DNA of 7,011 nt from Verrucomicrobia bacterium 12-59-8. GTDB taxonomy: Bacteria; Verrucomicrobiota; Verrucomicrobiae; Verrucomicrobiales; Verrucomicrobiaceae. A program made the translations under genes and the position numbers. Numbering within the stretch: the first letter of the stretch is position 1; each line of letters opens with the position of its first letter. The notes below the pieces were generated by a model. The model did no database searches, was not told the DNA's origin, and saw only the letters and a list, made by a program, of their open reading frames with translations. The stretch covers positions 1-7,011 of the forward strand of contig NCCR01000227.1 in the NCBI GenBank assembly GCA_002279765.1. Reading direction: 5' to 3'. This document shows, piece by piece, positions 1 to 6,365 of this stretch.

Positions 1-1175
1 GCACCGTGCCGAGCAATCCGCAGCTCATGTCTTTCCTCGAAGAAACGATGAAGGCTTCCAACTACGACATGAAGGCCGTCCTACGCGCCATTCTCAATTC
101 GCAGGCCTACCAGCGCGAAGCCTACACCAAGGACGTCGAACTCGGCGAGATCTACAACTTCCCCGGCCCCCTCCTCCGTCGCATGAGCGCCGAGCAGATC
201 TGGGACAGCATGGTCGCCCTTTACAAGCCGAATGCCGACAATCCCAGCATTCAGACCAAGGTTGATGCTGAGATCGCACTCCGCCGCGTCGAGTGGCTCG
301 ACCGTGCGCTGAACAGCCTCTCCCCTCAGGAACTTCAGGCCTGCACCGTCATGGTCGCGCAGAAGCAGAAAGAGCTCGCCGCCGAAGTCCGCACCGCTCA
401 GGAAACCATGGAAGCCGCCGCCAAGGCCAAGGACGAAGCCGCCATCCGTGCCGCACGCAAGGCCATCCAGAGCCAGCGCAAGCGCATTGACGAAGCCGTG
501 GACGCCGTGGTCTATGACGCCGGCTTCAAGCGCTTTGCCGAACTCGCCCGCGAAGGCAAGCTCGACGACTTCACGAAGGACGAAGCATTCGCCAAGGAAA
601 TCGCCGCTGCGGTCAGGCTCAAAAAAGACGGCGAGGACTTCAGCATGGATGAAGCCCTCGGCATTCTCGCCAAACAGCGCCGCGCCCGGCTCAACGAGCA
701 GGCCAAAGCCCGCTTCACCGCCGACGCCGGACGTTTTGATGTCGATGACAAAAACGAAAAGGCCACCCTCGCCGCCTGGGAAAACTTCCGCGACACCTAC
801 ATGCTGCGTGCCGCCGACCTGCGCAGCCCTGCGCCCAACGGCCACTTCCTGCGCGAGTTCGGCCAGAGCGACCGCGAACTCGTCGAAAACTCCAACGACG
901 AAGCCAGCGTGAGCCAGGCGCTCATGCTGCTCAACGGCAAGGTCTTCAGCAATCTCATGAACCGCTACACCGTCATCGCCCGCGCGATGGAAAGGGCCAA
1001 AAAAGAAAGCCCCGAAGCCGTCATCGACACCGTCTATCTCAGCCTGCTCAGCCGCAAAGCCACCGCAGATGAAAAAGCCCTCCTCCAGCCCATCGCCGAC
1101 AACGCCGACAACACCGACCGCGGCGACGTCCTCTGGACCGTGCTAAACACACGGCAGTTCTTCTTCATTCAGTAA
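1..1175 (+). CDS. DUF1553 (PSD1) domain protein, C-terminal part, 5' truncated by window edge
   Basis: This is the C-terminal half of a DUF1549/DUF1553 protein, a large secreted family of Planctomycetota and Verrucomicrobiota often linked to cytochrome-like domains; its biochemical role is not established. The frame is open to the window edge, and the GTG at 6 is only the first possible start, so the true start lies upstream. Counting from that GTG, the early family signatures are NPQLM (4-8), the LRAILNSQAYQ stretch (26-36) and LLRRMSAEQIWDS (56-68). The late ones are HFLREFGQSDRE (280-291), QALMLLNG (304-311), YLSLLSRKAT (344-353) and a terminal VLWTVLNTRQFFF. Between the two halves, residues about 85-260 form a long Ala/Glu/Lys/Arg-rich segment that looks helical or coiled-coil. 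The gene ends with TAA and faces a DUF1501 gene across a 61-bp gap with hairpins. Family assignment is firm; substrate and function are unknown. Confidence 0.88.
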   Translation, partial: TVPSNPQLMSFLEETMKASNYDMKAVLRAILNSQAYQREAYTKDVELGEIYNFPGPLLRRMSAEQIWDSMVALYKPNADNPSIQTKVDAEIALRRVEWLDRALNSLSPQELQACTVMVAQKQKELAAEVRTAQETMEAAAKAKDEAAIRAARKAIQSQRKRIDEAVDAVVYDAGFKRFAELAREGKLDDFTKDEAFAKEIAAAVRLKKDGEDFSMDEALGILAKQRRARLNEQAKARFTADAGRFDVDDKNEKATLAAWENFRDTYMLRAADLRSPAPNGHFLREFGQSDRELVENSNDEASVSQALMLLNGKVFSNLMNRYTVIARAMERAKKESPEAVIDTVYLSLLSRKATADEKALLQPIADNADNTDRGDVLWTVLNTRQFFFIQ

Positions 1176-1181
1176 AGTTGC

Positions 1182-1200
1182 CCAGTTGCGCCGCAACTGG
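1182..1200. terminator. Hairpin 1 of a tandem pair between convergent genes
   Basis: A perfect inverted repeat: arm CCAGTTGCG at 1182-1190 pairs with CGCAACTGG at 1192-1200. Drawn with a normal loop it is a 7-bp stem with a 5-nt loop. It begins seven bases after the TAA of the DUF1553 gene and could end transcription from either side. No T-tract follows it, so classical intrinsic termination is uncertain and it may instead be an mRNA 3'-end stabiliser or a dispersed palindromic repeat. Confidence 0.6.
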
Positions 1201-1206
1201 TCTGGA

Positions 1207-1233
1207 TACTCCGGTTGCGGCACAACCGGAGTA
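1207..1233. terminator. Hairpin 2 of a tandem pair between convergent genes
   Basis: A perfect 11-bp stem: arm TACTCCGGTTG at 1207-1217 pairs with CAACCGGAGTA at 1223-1233, with loop CGGCA. It sits three bases past the TGA of the minus-strand DUF1501 gene. It is related in sequence to hairpin 1, 29 bp to the left, and the A-T pair at 1184/1198 is replaced by a G-C pair at 1213/1227. It is probably a bidirectional terminator or REP-like element; again no T-tract is seen on either strand. Confidence 0.65.
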
Positions 1234-1236
1234 CTC

Positions 1237-2649
1237 TCAAGCCAGCACGCCCTTCACCACTTCCCCCGCCACATCCGTCAGGCGGAAGTCACGCCCGGCG
1301 TAACGATACGTCAGTTTCAAATGATCCAGACCCAGCAGGTGCAGGATCGTGGCATGCAGATCATGGATGTGCACCTTGTCCACCGCCGCGTAGTAGCCGT
1401 AGTCATCCGTTGCGCCATAGGCCGTGCCCGGCTTGCTGCCGCCACCGGCCAGCCACATGGTAAAGCCATGCGGATTGTGATCGCGGCCATCGGTGCCCTG
1501 CGCCACTGGCGTACGGCCAAACTCGCCGCCCCAGACGACCAGGGTGTCTTCCAGCAGGCCGCGTGATTTGAGATCTGCCAGCAGTCCCGCGATGGGTTTA
1601 TCGACCTCCGCCGCGTTCTTCGTGTGCCCTTTGAGCAGATCGCCATGCTGATCCCACTGCACGAAGCTGTCGCTGTGCGTGACTTGGATGAAACGCACAC
1701 CGCTTTCCGCAAAACGCCGCGCCATCAGGCACTGCCGCCCAAAGTTTGCCGTCACCGGATCATCCAGACCGTACATCTTCCGCGTGGCCTCGGTCTCACC
1801 CGAGATGTCCTGCAAGTCCGGCAGCGTCGATTGCATGCGATAGGCCAGCTCAAAGGAATTGATGCGCGCCTCCAGCGCCGCATTCGCACCCGCCGCCTCC
1901 AAATGCGCGTGATTCATCTGCGACACCAGATCAAGCTGCGCGCGCTGCATTTCCGGGGAGAGCGTCTTGTTGCGGATGTCCCGCACCACCGCCTGCGCGG
2001 CAGGGATGCTGGCATTGCCCAGTGGCGTGCCCTGACAATGCGCCGGCAAAAAGGCGGCCCCCCAGTTGTTCACGCCACCATGCGCCAGCGTCGGGCAGAT
2101 GGTGACAAACGCCGGCAGATCCGAATTCTCCGTCCCCAGCCCATAGCTGATCCACGATCCCAGACTCGGCCGCACAAACGTGTCGCTGCCCGTGTGCAGT
2201 TTCAGCAAAGCGCCGCCATGCGCCGGATTCGTGCCGTGCATCGAGCGGATCACGCACAGATCATCGACATGCTTGGCCACATGCGGAAACAGATCGCTCA
2301 CCGGCAGGCCGCTCTGGCCATAATGCCGGAATTTCCAGGGCGACTTCAGCAAATTGCCCGTCTCCGCAAATTTCACGCGTGGCAGCGCAAACGGCGGCGG
2401 CTTGCCATGGTCACGGTCCAGCATCGGCTTCGGATCAAACGTGTCCACCTGCGAGGGGCCGCCCTTCATCAGCAGAAAGATCACCCGCTTCGCCTTCGCC
2501 GGAAAATGCGGCTGCTTCGCCGCCAGCGGATCAATCACCGCCGCGCGCGCCGACTCCAGCCCCAGCACCCCCTGCAAAGCCAGATAGCCAAACCCCGCGC
2601 AGGAACTGCGCAGCATCTCACGGCGGCTAAACGGGGGCAATGTGGGCAT
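1237..2649 (-). CDS. DUF1501 family protein with Tat signal (alkaline-phosphatase-superfamily-like)
   Basis: A complete DUF1501 protein of 470 residues, within the family's usual size. These are exported, sulfatase/alkaline-phosphatase-fold-like proteins abundant in Planctomycetota and Verrucomicrobiota; the reaction is not established. The N-terminus has a twin-arginine signal, SRREML at residues 8-13, followed by a hydrophobic stretch and SARA near 33-36, so export in folded form is expected. Family hallmarks are [18 protein letters not shown] (about 58-75), the [12 protein letters not shown] region (136-147), the RFIQVTHSD segment (319-327), [12 protein letters not shown] (about 370-381) and [18 protein letters not shown] (about 387-404). 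The Asp/His-rich motifs are of the kind that bind metal in this superfamily. The start is the ATG at 2649; an in-frame GTG at 2658 would add three residues. No Shine-Dalgarno sequence helps choose. The partner DUF1553 gene lies tail-to-tail rather than upstream on the same strand. Confidence 0.92.
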   Translation of the reverse strand: MPTLPPFSRREMLRSSCAGFGYLALQGVLGLESARAAVIDPLAAKQPHFPAKAKRVIFLLMKGGPSQVDTFDPKPMLDRDHGKPPPFALPRVKFAETGNLLKSPWKFRHYGQSGLPVSDLFPHVAKHVDDLCVIRSMHGTNPAHGGALLKLHTGSDTFVRPSLGSWISYGLGTENSDLPAFVTICPTLAHGGVNNWGAAFLPAHCQGTPLGNASIPAAQAVVRDIRNKTLSPEMQRAQLDLVSQMNHAHLEAAGANAALEARINSFELAYRMQSTLPDLQDISGETEATRKMYGLDDPVTANFGRQCLMARRFAESGVRFIQVTHSDSFVQWDQHGDLLKGHTKNAAEVDKPIAGLLADLKSRGLLEDTLVVWGGEFGRTPVAQGTDGRDHNPHGFTMWLAGGGSKPGTAYGATDDYGYYAAVDKVHIHDLHATILHLLGLDHLKLTYRYAGRDFRLTDVAGEVVKGVLA

Positions 2650-2812
2650 AGGTTTCACATAGCAACATACGGGCCGTGTCCGCAGGCTCTTGCGAAGAGG
2701 AGGTCAATGGATTGTCAAGGAGGGGCAAGGCTCGATTCTTGGCGCCTCTTGACCGCTGACTCCGCCTTCACCATCGATCACGACGTTTTTGCCGGAGCAG
2801 GTGCAATCAGGC
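2650..2812 (-). promoter_or_regulatory. Upstream region of the DUF1501 gene with a candidate -35 box
   Basis: This gap separates the fic tail from the DUF1501 start. On the minus strand a consensus-like TTGACA lies at 2718-2713, within the 10-mer TTGACAATCC that also occurs upstream of the DUF4407 gene. A second TTGAC follows 11 bp later. No good -10 box sits 16-18 bp downstream (the best-placed hexamer is TCGCAA), so the promoter call is weak. No terminator-like hairpin with a T-tract was found for the upstream fic gene. Confidence 0.25.
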
Positions 2813-3022
2813 TCATGCAAGATAATACCGGCCTGATTTAGCAGTTCCCCTTTTCTGGATCATCCTGGCACCCATCAGGGGCTTCATCAGTTTCATGGCT
2901 CCTTGCCGTGAGACTTTCAGAAGCCTCCAAATTTCTGACGGTGCCAGACTGCCATGGTCACGCAACAGCCCCAGCAGATGCTCCTGCTTTGCCGTCAGGG
3001 TGAATTTCGCCGCGCTGGAGGA
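2813..3022 (-). pseudogene. Detached winged-helix C-terminal tail of the Fic protein (in frame after TAG)
   Basis: Directly after the TAG that ends the Fic reading frame, the same frame stays open for 69 codons to a TGA at 2815-2813. The translation begins SSSAAKFTLTAKQEHLLGLL and continues with a helix-turn-helix-like core (APSEIWRLLKVSRQGAMKLM) and a wing ending in SGRYYLA. This matches the winged-helix domain that commonly ends stand-alone Fic proteins of about 330-340 residues; adding it restores a normal total of about 332. The segment has no ATG before the HTH, so it is unlikely to be translated on its own. It is read here as the remnant of the full gene, lost by a nonsense mutation, unless the stop is suppressed or is a sequencing error. 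The tail uses several codons uncommon in GC-rich genomes (three AGG, three TCA), which may signal relaxed selection. Confidence 0.8.
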
Positions 3023-3814
3023 CTAAAGCCGCTGCACCCTCTGCCATACCCGTTCCAATGTTTGCTTCAGCCCCCCTGCAGCATACTCCAGCCAGCGTGA
3101 CAGGTCTTCCCCCGCACTCCGCACCTGCTCCAGTGCTGCATAGTAGGCGGGCCGATCCTCCCAATAATATTCATCCACGGAAAAAAGGTGGTGAGAGTCA
3201 AAACCTCGCCGGTAAAGCTCCCACAGTGCCAGTGCCCGTCCCGTCCTTCCGTTGCCATCCGCAAAAGGATGAATGTCCTCAAAGCGATAGTGCAGAATGG
3301 CTGAGCTTAGTATGGGGGAAAGCTCCCTGGCCAGCGTATTCCACCAGTCCAGAAGCTCAAACATCAGCGGCGAGACATCATCCGGGTGTGGAGGGAAGTG
3401 ACCACCCACTCGCACAGCGATGGTGCGGTAAGCGCCAGCCAGACCTTGGTCCATCACCTCGCCGGCCAGCAGCCGGTGGAGTTCAAACAGGTGCTCGTGA
3501 CGTACTTTTTTGAGTCCTGCGTTTTTCTCCACATAGCGCAGCCCTGCGAAATAGTTCGTCACCTCTCGCTGATAGCGAGGCGCATCAGGCGTCGCCTCCC
3601 GTCCTTCCTCCAGGGCGCGGACTTCCTCAAGCGTCAACGGGTTGCCTTCGATCGCCGTCGAGGCATGACCATTGCGTGTGCGGGCGTCTTTCTGCAAAGC
3701 CGGTATCCACGACACACCGACAGTCGCTCCCTCAATACGCTCCCGCAGCATCGCAATCGCTTCCACCAAGGAAAGCAACTTCGGCGAGATGGAGAAATGG
3801 GGCTGGTAAGCCAT
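3023..3814 (-). CDS. Fic family protein (AMP-transferase), truncated by amber stop
   Basis: A Fic/DOC-fold enzyme of 263 residues. Such enzymes transfer AMP (sometimes another nucleotide moiety) from NTP to hydroxyl side chains of target proteins in the cytosol. The complete catalytic motif HPFADGNGRTGR is at 182-193, with the catalytic His, the metal-binding Asp and the phosphate-binding Arg all present. An N-terminal inhibitory-helix motif of the form [S/T]xxxE[G/N] is present as STAIEG (52-57), so the enzyme should be self-inhibited by Glu56 in the class II manner. The segment GAYRTIAVRVGGHFPPHP (127-144) corresponds to the target-docking flap. The C-terminus stops at VQRL, right at the linker where relatives continue into a winged-helix domain; that domain follows in frame after the TAG. 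The ATG at 3814 is preferred; an in-frame TTG at 3826 is possible but falls inside a repeat array. The DUF4407 gene lies 81 bp upstream on the same strand. Confidence 0.9.
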   Translation of the reverse strand: MAYQPHFSISPKLLSLVEAIAMLRERIEGATVGVSWIPALQKDARTRNGHASTAIEGNPLTLEEVRALEEGREATPDAPRYQREVTNYFAGLRYVEKNAGLKKVRHEHLFELHRLLAGEVMDQGLAGAYRTIAVRVGGHFPPHPDDVSPLMFELLDWWNTLARELSPILSSAILHYRFEDIHPFADGNGRTGRALALWELYRRGFDSHHLFSVDEYYWEDRPAYYAALEQVRSAGEDLSRWLEYAAGGLKQTLERVWQRVQRL

Positions 3815-3821
3815 GCGATCA

Positions 3822-3859
3822 GTCAACCATCAGACAACCGATTGGTCAACCGATTGACC
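3822..3859. repeat. Three tandem 11-12 bp repeats with palindrome upstream of fic
   Basis: On the plus strand three units stand head to tail: GTCAACCATCA (3822-3832), GACAACCGATTG (3833-3844) and GTCAACCGATTG (3845-3856). The last unit and its flanks form a palindrome, GGTCAA at 3844-3849 facing TTGACC at 3854-3859 around CCGA. The array ends eight bases before the fic ATG. Closely phased repeats of about one helical turn beside a palindrome look like a protein-binding operator. The natural candidate binder is the winged-helix tail of the Fic protein itself, but this is inference. Confidence 0.5.
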
Positions 3860-3895
3860 ACACCTGCGGTCTGCCCCGTCCGGCTTGCAACTTCC

Positions 3896-5614
3896 TCACG
3901 CCCGCCCCGTCGCCGGCGTCCGGCGCTGGTCATCGTCATGGAAGAACCTCTCCATGCGTTCGCGCAGGTCGGCGTAGAAGTTGCGGGACATCTCCTCGAT
4001 CGCATCCGCCGTGTGGCTGACGCCGCTCCTGGCGGCCAGTTCCCGCGCGATGCGGCTTCTCTCTTCAAAGTCGCGCTCCAGATCCATGAGATACACCAGA
4101 AACTCCTTCGCGGAACGCGCTCCATCCACGCTGGTGATCAATGAACGCTCCAGCGTTTTGTTGCGCGTCAGATTCAGCATTTTGCTCCCCGCCAGTTCCT
4201 TCATCTGCAGACTGAAGCCTTCCATGAAGGCTTTGCGCTCGCCTTCAAAACCCATCTCTTCACGGTCCAGCAGCGTGTCATACGGGCCGGGCTTCGAGAA
4301 GAATTTCACGATCAACGGAATCGTGTCCACCAGCATGAAGAGCAGCGTCAGCACCAGATAGGCGACCAGCGCAAACGTCCCGCCCTCCGAACCCTGCTGA
4401 AACAGCTCATGCAAGGCCAGCGTCTGCGTGAGAAGGTCACGCCGTGGCTCGGCACGGATGCCGGAGATGCGCGTATCCTCGTCTTTGATGAGCTGAGTGA
4501 TCTCGGTATGCAGATTTTTTTGCTGCAGCAGCAGCGCATCGATCTGTGCCTTCAGCGTCTCGCGAATCGCATTTTGCTGGCTCACAAACTGATCCGCCTG
4601 CTCCGTCTGCACCTTCTGCTTCAGCGCAGTGATGCGTTCCTGCTCCGCTTTATTGCGCGCCGCTTCCTCAGCCGCTTTGGCATCCAGCGCTGCATTGACG
4701 CCATCCTCGGCAGCTTTGATCTCCGCCACGAGAGCCACACGGTTCTTCGTCATCGTATCCAGCACACCGCTCAGGCGGGCGGATTCGGCACGACGCCACG
4801 TGAGCTGGTCCTCCTGGATGCTCTTGGCACGGGGCCCGAGACCGATAATCCCGCTGCGCTGGCCATTGACCTCGCGCTCAAATTCCGTCTGCCAGTGGTT
4901 CAGCTCTTCGGCGATCTTTTGGTAGTCCTTGTTCAGCGTGGCCATCTCCGTGTCCATCGCGGCAAGGCGTGTGTTGCCGGGAGTCACGGCATCGGCGATT
5001 TTGGCCTCCCGCTCAGCCTTCGCCGCCTTTTCATCATCGGAGAGCGGCTTTTCCACTGGCTTGCCATTTTCATCGAGGAACTTCGCCTGAAAGGTCGCGT
5101 TCCAGTTCTCACGCTGCGTGGCGATCTCAGCCTCCAGCGGCACCAGGCGTGCCTCCACCGCCATCTTCTGCTGCTTTGAGACTTCACGCGCTGCTTCAAT
5201 CTCGCCCTGACGATGTTTTTCGATGACGGATGAAATCGTGTCTTTAAACAGCAGCAGCGTCAGCGGATGCGAAATCGTGATGCCCATCAGTGCGGCCACC
5301 ACCATGCGCAGTGAGAACTGCGCGGCCTTGCGAACGAAGGACTGGTAGGCGCGATACGTCGCCAGCAGCGCACGGTCCACGGTGAGAATGATGAACGACC
5401 ACACCAGCGACACCGGCGCGATGATCAGCCAGTTGTCCGTCAGCGTGCTCAGCGCATACGCGCAGGCGATGATGGCAAACGTGGAGGGCACCAGCACCGT
5501 CGCGCCGAAGGCCACGTACTTGCGACGCTCCCAGGCCGGGCAGGCATCGAGGTTGTCGGAGGAGGCTGCGGAGAGCCAGAAGAAAACGCGTTCGATGCGT
5601 TGCAGGAAGGTCAT
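3896..5614 (-). CDS. DUF4407 domain-containing membrane protein with long coiled coil
   Basis: A 572-residue protein matching the DUF4407 family; function unknown. The N-terminus carries the family-like RVFFWLSAASSDNLDACP (9-26) and RRKYVAFGATVL (30-41). Predicted membrane helices are about 35-55, 62-78 and 101-123, with the conserved TVDRALL (78-84) after the second and the GITISHPL turn (111-118) in the third. A fourth hydrophobic helix is at about 412-437 (FALVAYLVLTLLFMLVD). Between the third and fourth lies a roughly 280-residue charged, Ala/Glu/Gln/Lys-rich coiled coil (130-405), presumably a long extramembrane stalk. A further helical, charged C-terminal region (450-572) is probably cytoplasmic. 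The start is the ATG at 5614, with no Shine-Dalgarno sequence evident. The fic gene follows 81 bp downstream on the same strand and the next gene upstream is divergent. Family assignment is confident; topology is inferred by eye. Confidence 0.82.
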   Translation of the reverse strand: MTFLQRIERVFFWLSAASSDNLDACPAWERRKYVAFGATVLVPSTFAIIACAYALSTLTDNWLIIAPVSLVWSFIILTVDRALLATYRAYQSFVRKAAQFSLRMVVAALMGITISHPLTLLLFKDTISSVIEKHRQGEIEAAREVSKQQKMAVEARLVPLEAEIATQRENWNATFQAKFLDENGKPVEKPLSDDEKAAKAEREAKIADAVTPGNTRLAAMDTEMATLNKDYQKIAEELNHWQTEFEREVNGQRSGIIGLGPRAKSIQEDQLTWRRAESARLSGVLDTMTKNRVALVAEIKAAEDGVNAALDAKAAEEAARNKAEQERITALKQKVQTEQADQFVSQQNAIRETLKAQIDALLLQQKNLHTEITQLIKDEDTRISGIRAEPRRDLLTQTLALHELFQQGSEGGTFALVAYLVLTLLFMLVDTIPLIVKFFSKPGPYDTLLDREEMGFEGERKAFMEGFSLQMKELAGSKMLNLTRNKTLERSLITSVDGARSAKEFLVYLMDLERDFEERSRIARELAARSGVSHTADAIEEMSRNFYADLRERMERFFHDDDQRRTPATGRA

Positions 5615-5697
5615 GGACGTGGGGGGCTGCCGGTTTCGAAGTGTGCTGGCGGGCGCGGGATTGTCAATCTGCGGGAATGGATTAATAAGACCCTCCT
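5615..5697. promoter_or_regulatory. Divergent intergenic region between DUF4407 and transferase-like genes
   Basis: Two divergent genes start at the edges of this 83-bp gap, so both promoters should lie in it or just inside the coding ends. On minus, TTGACA at 5667-5662 is a good -35 box, but the matching -10 position is GC-rich and poor. On plus, the overlapping TTGTCA at 5661-5666 is 16 bp from TAATAA at 5683-5688. That would place the transcript start only a few bases before the ATG at 5698, implying a nearly leaderless mRNA. Box assignments are tentative. Confidence 0.35.
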
Positions 5698-6357
5698 ATG
5701 ACGCCCGCTCTCGACGATGCATTCATGTGCAATTACGTGCCGGCGGAAGTCATGGATCAAGTTTGGGCGGCGGGCTGGAGACATTTTGACAAATATTTTT
5801 TCCGCTACAGCACCCAGCAGGCCGAGGACGGCGGCCTGCAAACCATAACGCCGCTGCGCATCGATCTTGTGTCCTTCTCTCCTTCGAAAAGCCAGCGCCG
5901 CGTCCTCAGCAAAAACGCCGACCTGCGCACCGAAATCGTCCCCGCCGCCATCGACGACGACCTCCGGGCCCTCTTCCAAAGCCACAAGCAGCGCTTCACC
6001 CACAACATCCCCGACACCCTCGAAACCTTCATCGGCCCCGATCCCGCTCTCGGCCCCTGCGAGTGCCGCATGGTCCGCGTCTTCGACGGCCCCCGCCTCA
6101 TCGCCGCCAGTTTCTTCGACATCGGCCACCAGTCCGCCTCCAGCGTTTACGGCCTCTTTGAGCCGGAGCACTCCCGGCGCAGCCTCGGCATCTTCACCCT
6201 GCTCTTAGAAATCCAGCACTGCCGCGCCGCCAACCTCCGCCACCTCTACTCCGGCTACGCCACCCAAGAGCCCAGCGTTTACGATTACAAAAAGCAGTTC
6301 CGCAGCACCGAATATCTCGACTGGACCCAAGGTGAGTGGCGGCCATTGGTGCCTTAA
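5698..6357 (+). CDS. Aminoacyl-tRNA--protein transferase-like protein (ATE/Bpt C-terminal domain family)
   Basis: A 219-residue protein resembling the C-terminal GNAT-fold domain of arginyl/leucyl-tRNA-protein transferases, which attach an amino acid from charged tRNA to protein N-termini in the N-degron pathway. Matching stretches are GWRHFDKYFFRYS (26-38), PLRIDLVSFSPSKSQRRVL (52-70), SKNADLR (71-77), LIAASFFDIGHQSASSVYG (134-152), a RRSLGIFTLLLEI run (160-172) and GYATQEPSVYDYKKQF (186-201), ending with a YLDWTQGEWRPL tail. It is shorter than typical Bpt (about 240-280 residues). The Cys-rich N-terminal motif of the ATE_N domain is not seen; the cysteines are at 11, 121, 123 and 175. The ATG at 5698 is preceded by CCCTCCT, not a Shine-Dalgarno site. 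It stands alone on this strand and ends eight bases before the tail of the convergent phosphodiesterase gene. Which amino acid it would transfer cannot be told. Confidence 0.72.
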   Translation: MTPALDDAFMCNYVPAEVMDQVWAAGWRHFDKYFFRYSTQQAEDGGLQTITPLRIDLVSFSPSKSQRRVLSKNADLRTEIVPAAIDDDLRALFQSHKQRFTHNIPDTLETFIGPDPALGPCECRMVRVFDGPRLIAASFFDIGHQSASSVYGLFEPEHSRRSLGIFTLLLEIQHCRAANLRHLYSGYATQEPSVYDYKKQFRSTEYLDWTQGEWRPLVP

Positions 6358-6365
6358 CGCACTGC

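Noticed and set aside
81..845. 254-codon open frame on - opposite DUF1553
   Set aside because: Antisense shadow, Gly/Val-rich low-complexity translation; the + strand carries the real family motifs.
2690..2718. Full sigma70-type promoter for DUF1501
   Set aside because: The -35 box is good but the hexamer 17 bp downstream (TCGCAA) does not resemble a -10 box, so only a weak regulatory region is listed.
2805..2838. 8-bp inverted repeat (AATCAGGC / GCCTGATT) around the fic tail stop
   Set aside because: The 18-nt spacer and lack of a T-tract make it a poor terminator; probably chance.
1624..2841. 405-codon open frame on + opposite DUF1501
   Set aside because: It is antisense to a clear DUF1501 gene; its translation is Arg/His/Gln-rich without any family motif, typical of a GC-rich shadow frame.
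3815..3826. TTG at 3826 as the fic start
   Set aside because: It would add four residues encoded inside the tandem repeat; the ATG at 3814 is the simpler start.
3819..3830. Three-codon upstream ORF (ATG GTT GAC TGA) before fic
   Set aside because: Its ATG comes from the repeat unit; a three-codon frame is expected by chance and has no attenuator-like structure.
3822..3856. Tandem repeats as a CRISPR array
   Set aside because: Units are only 11-12 bp and directly adjacent with no spacers, and no cas gene is near.
3386..4144. 252-codon open frame on + spanning the fic/DUF4407 junction
   Set aside because: It overlaps two well-supported minus-strand genes and has no coherent domain.
4409..5179. 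256-codon open frame on + opposite DUF4407
   Set aside because: Leu/Arg-rich antisense shadow of the coiled-coil region; no recognisable domain.
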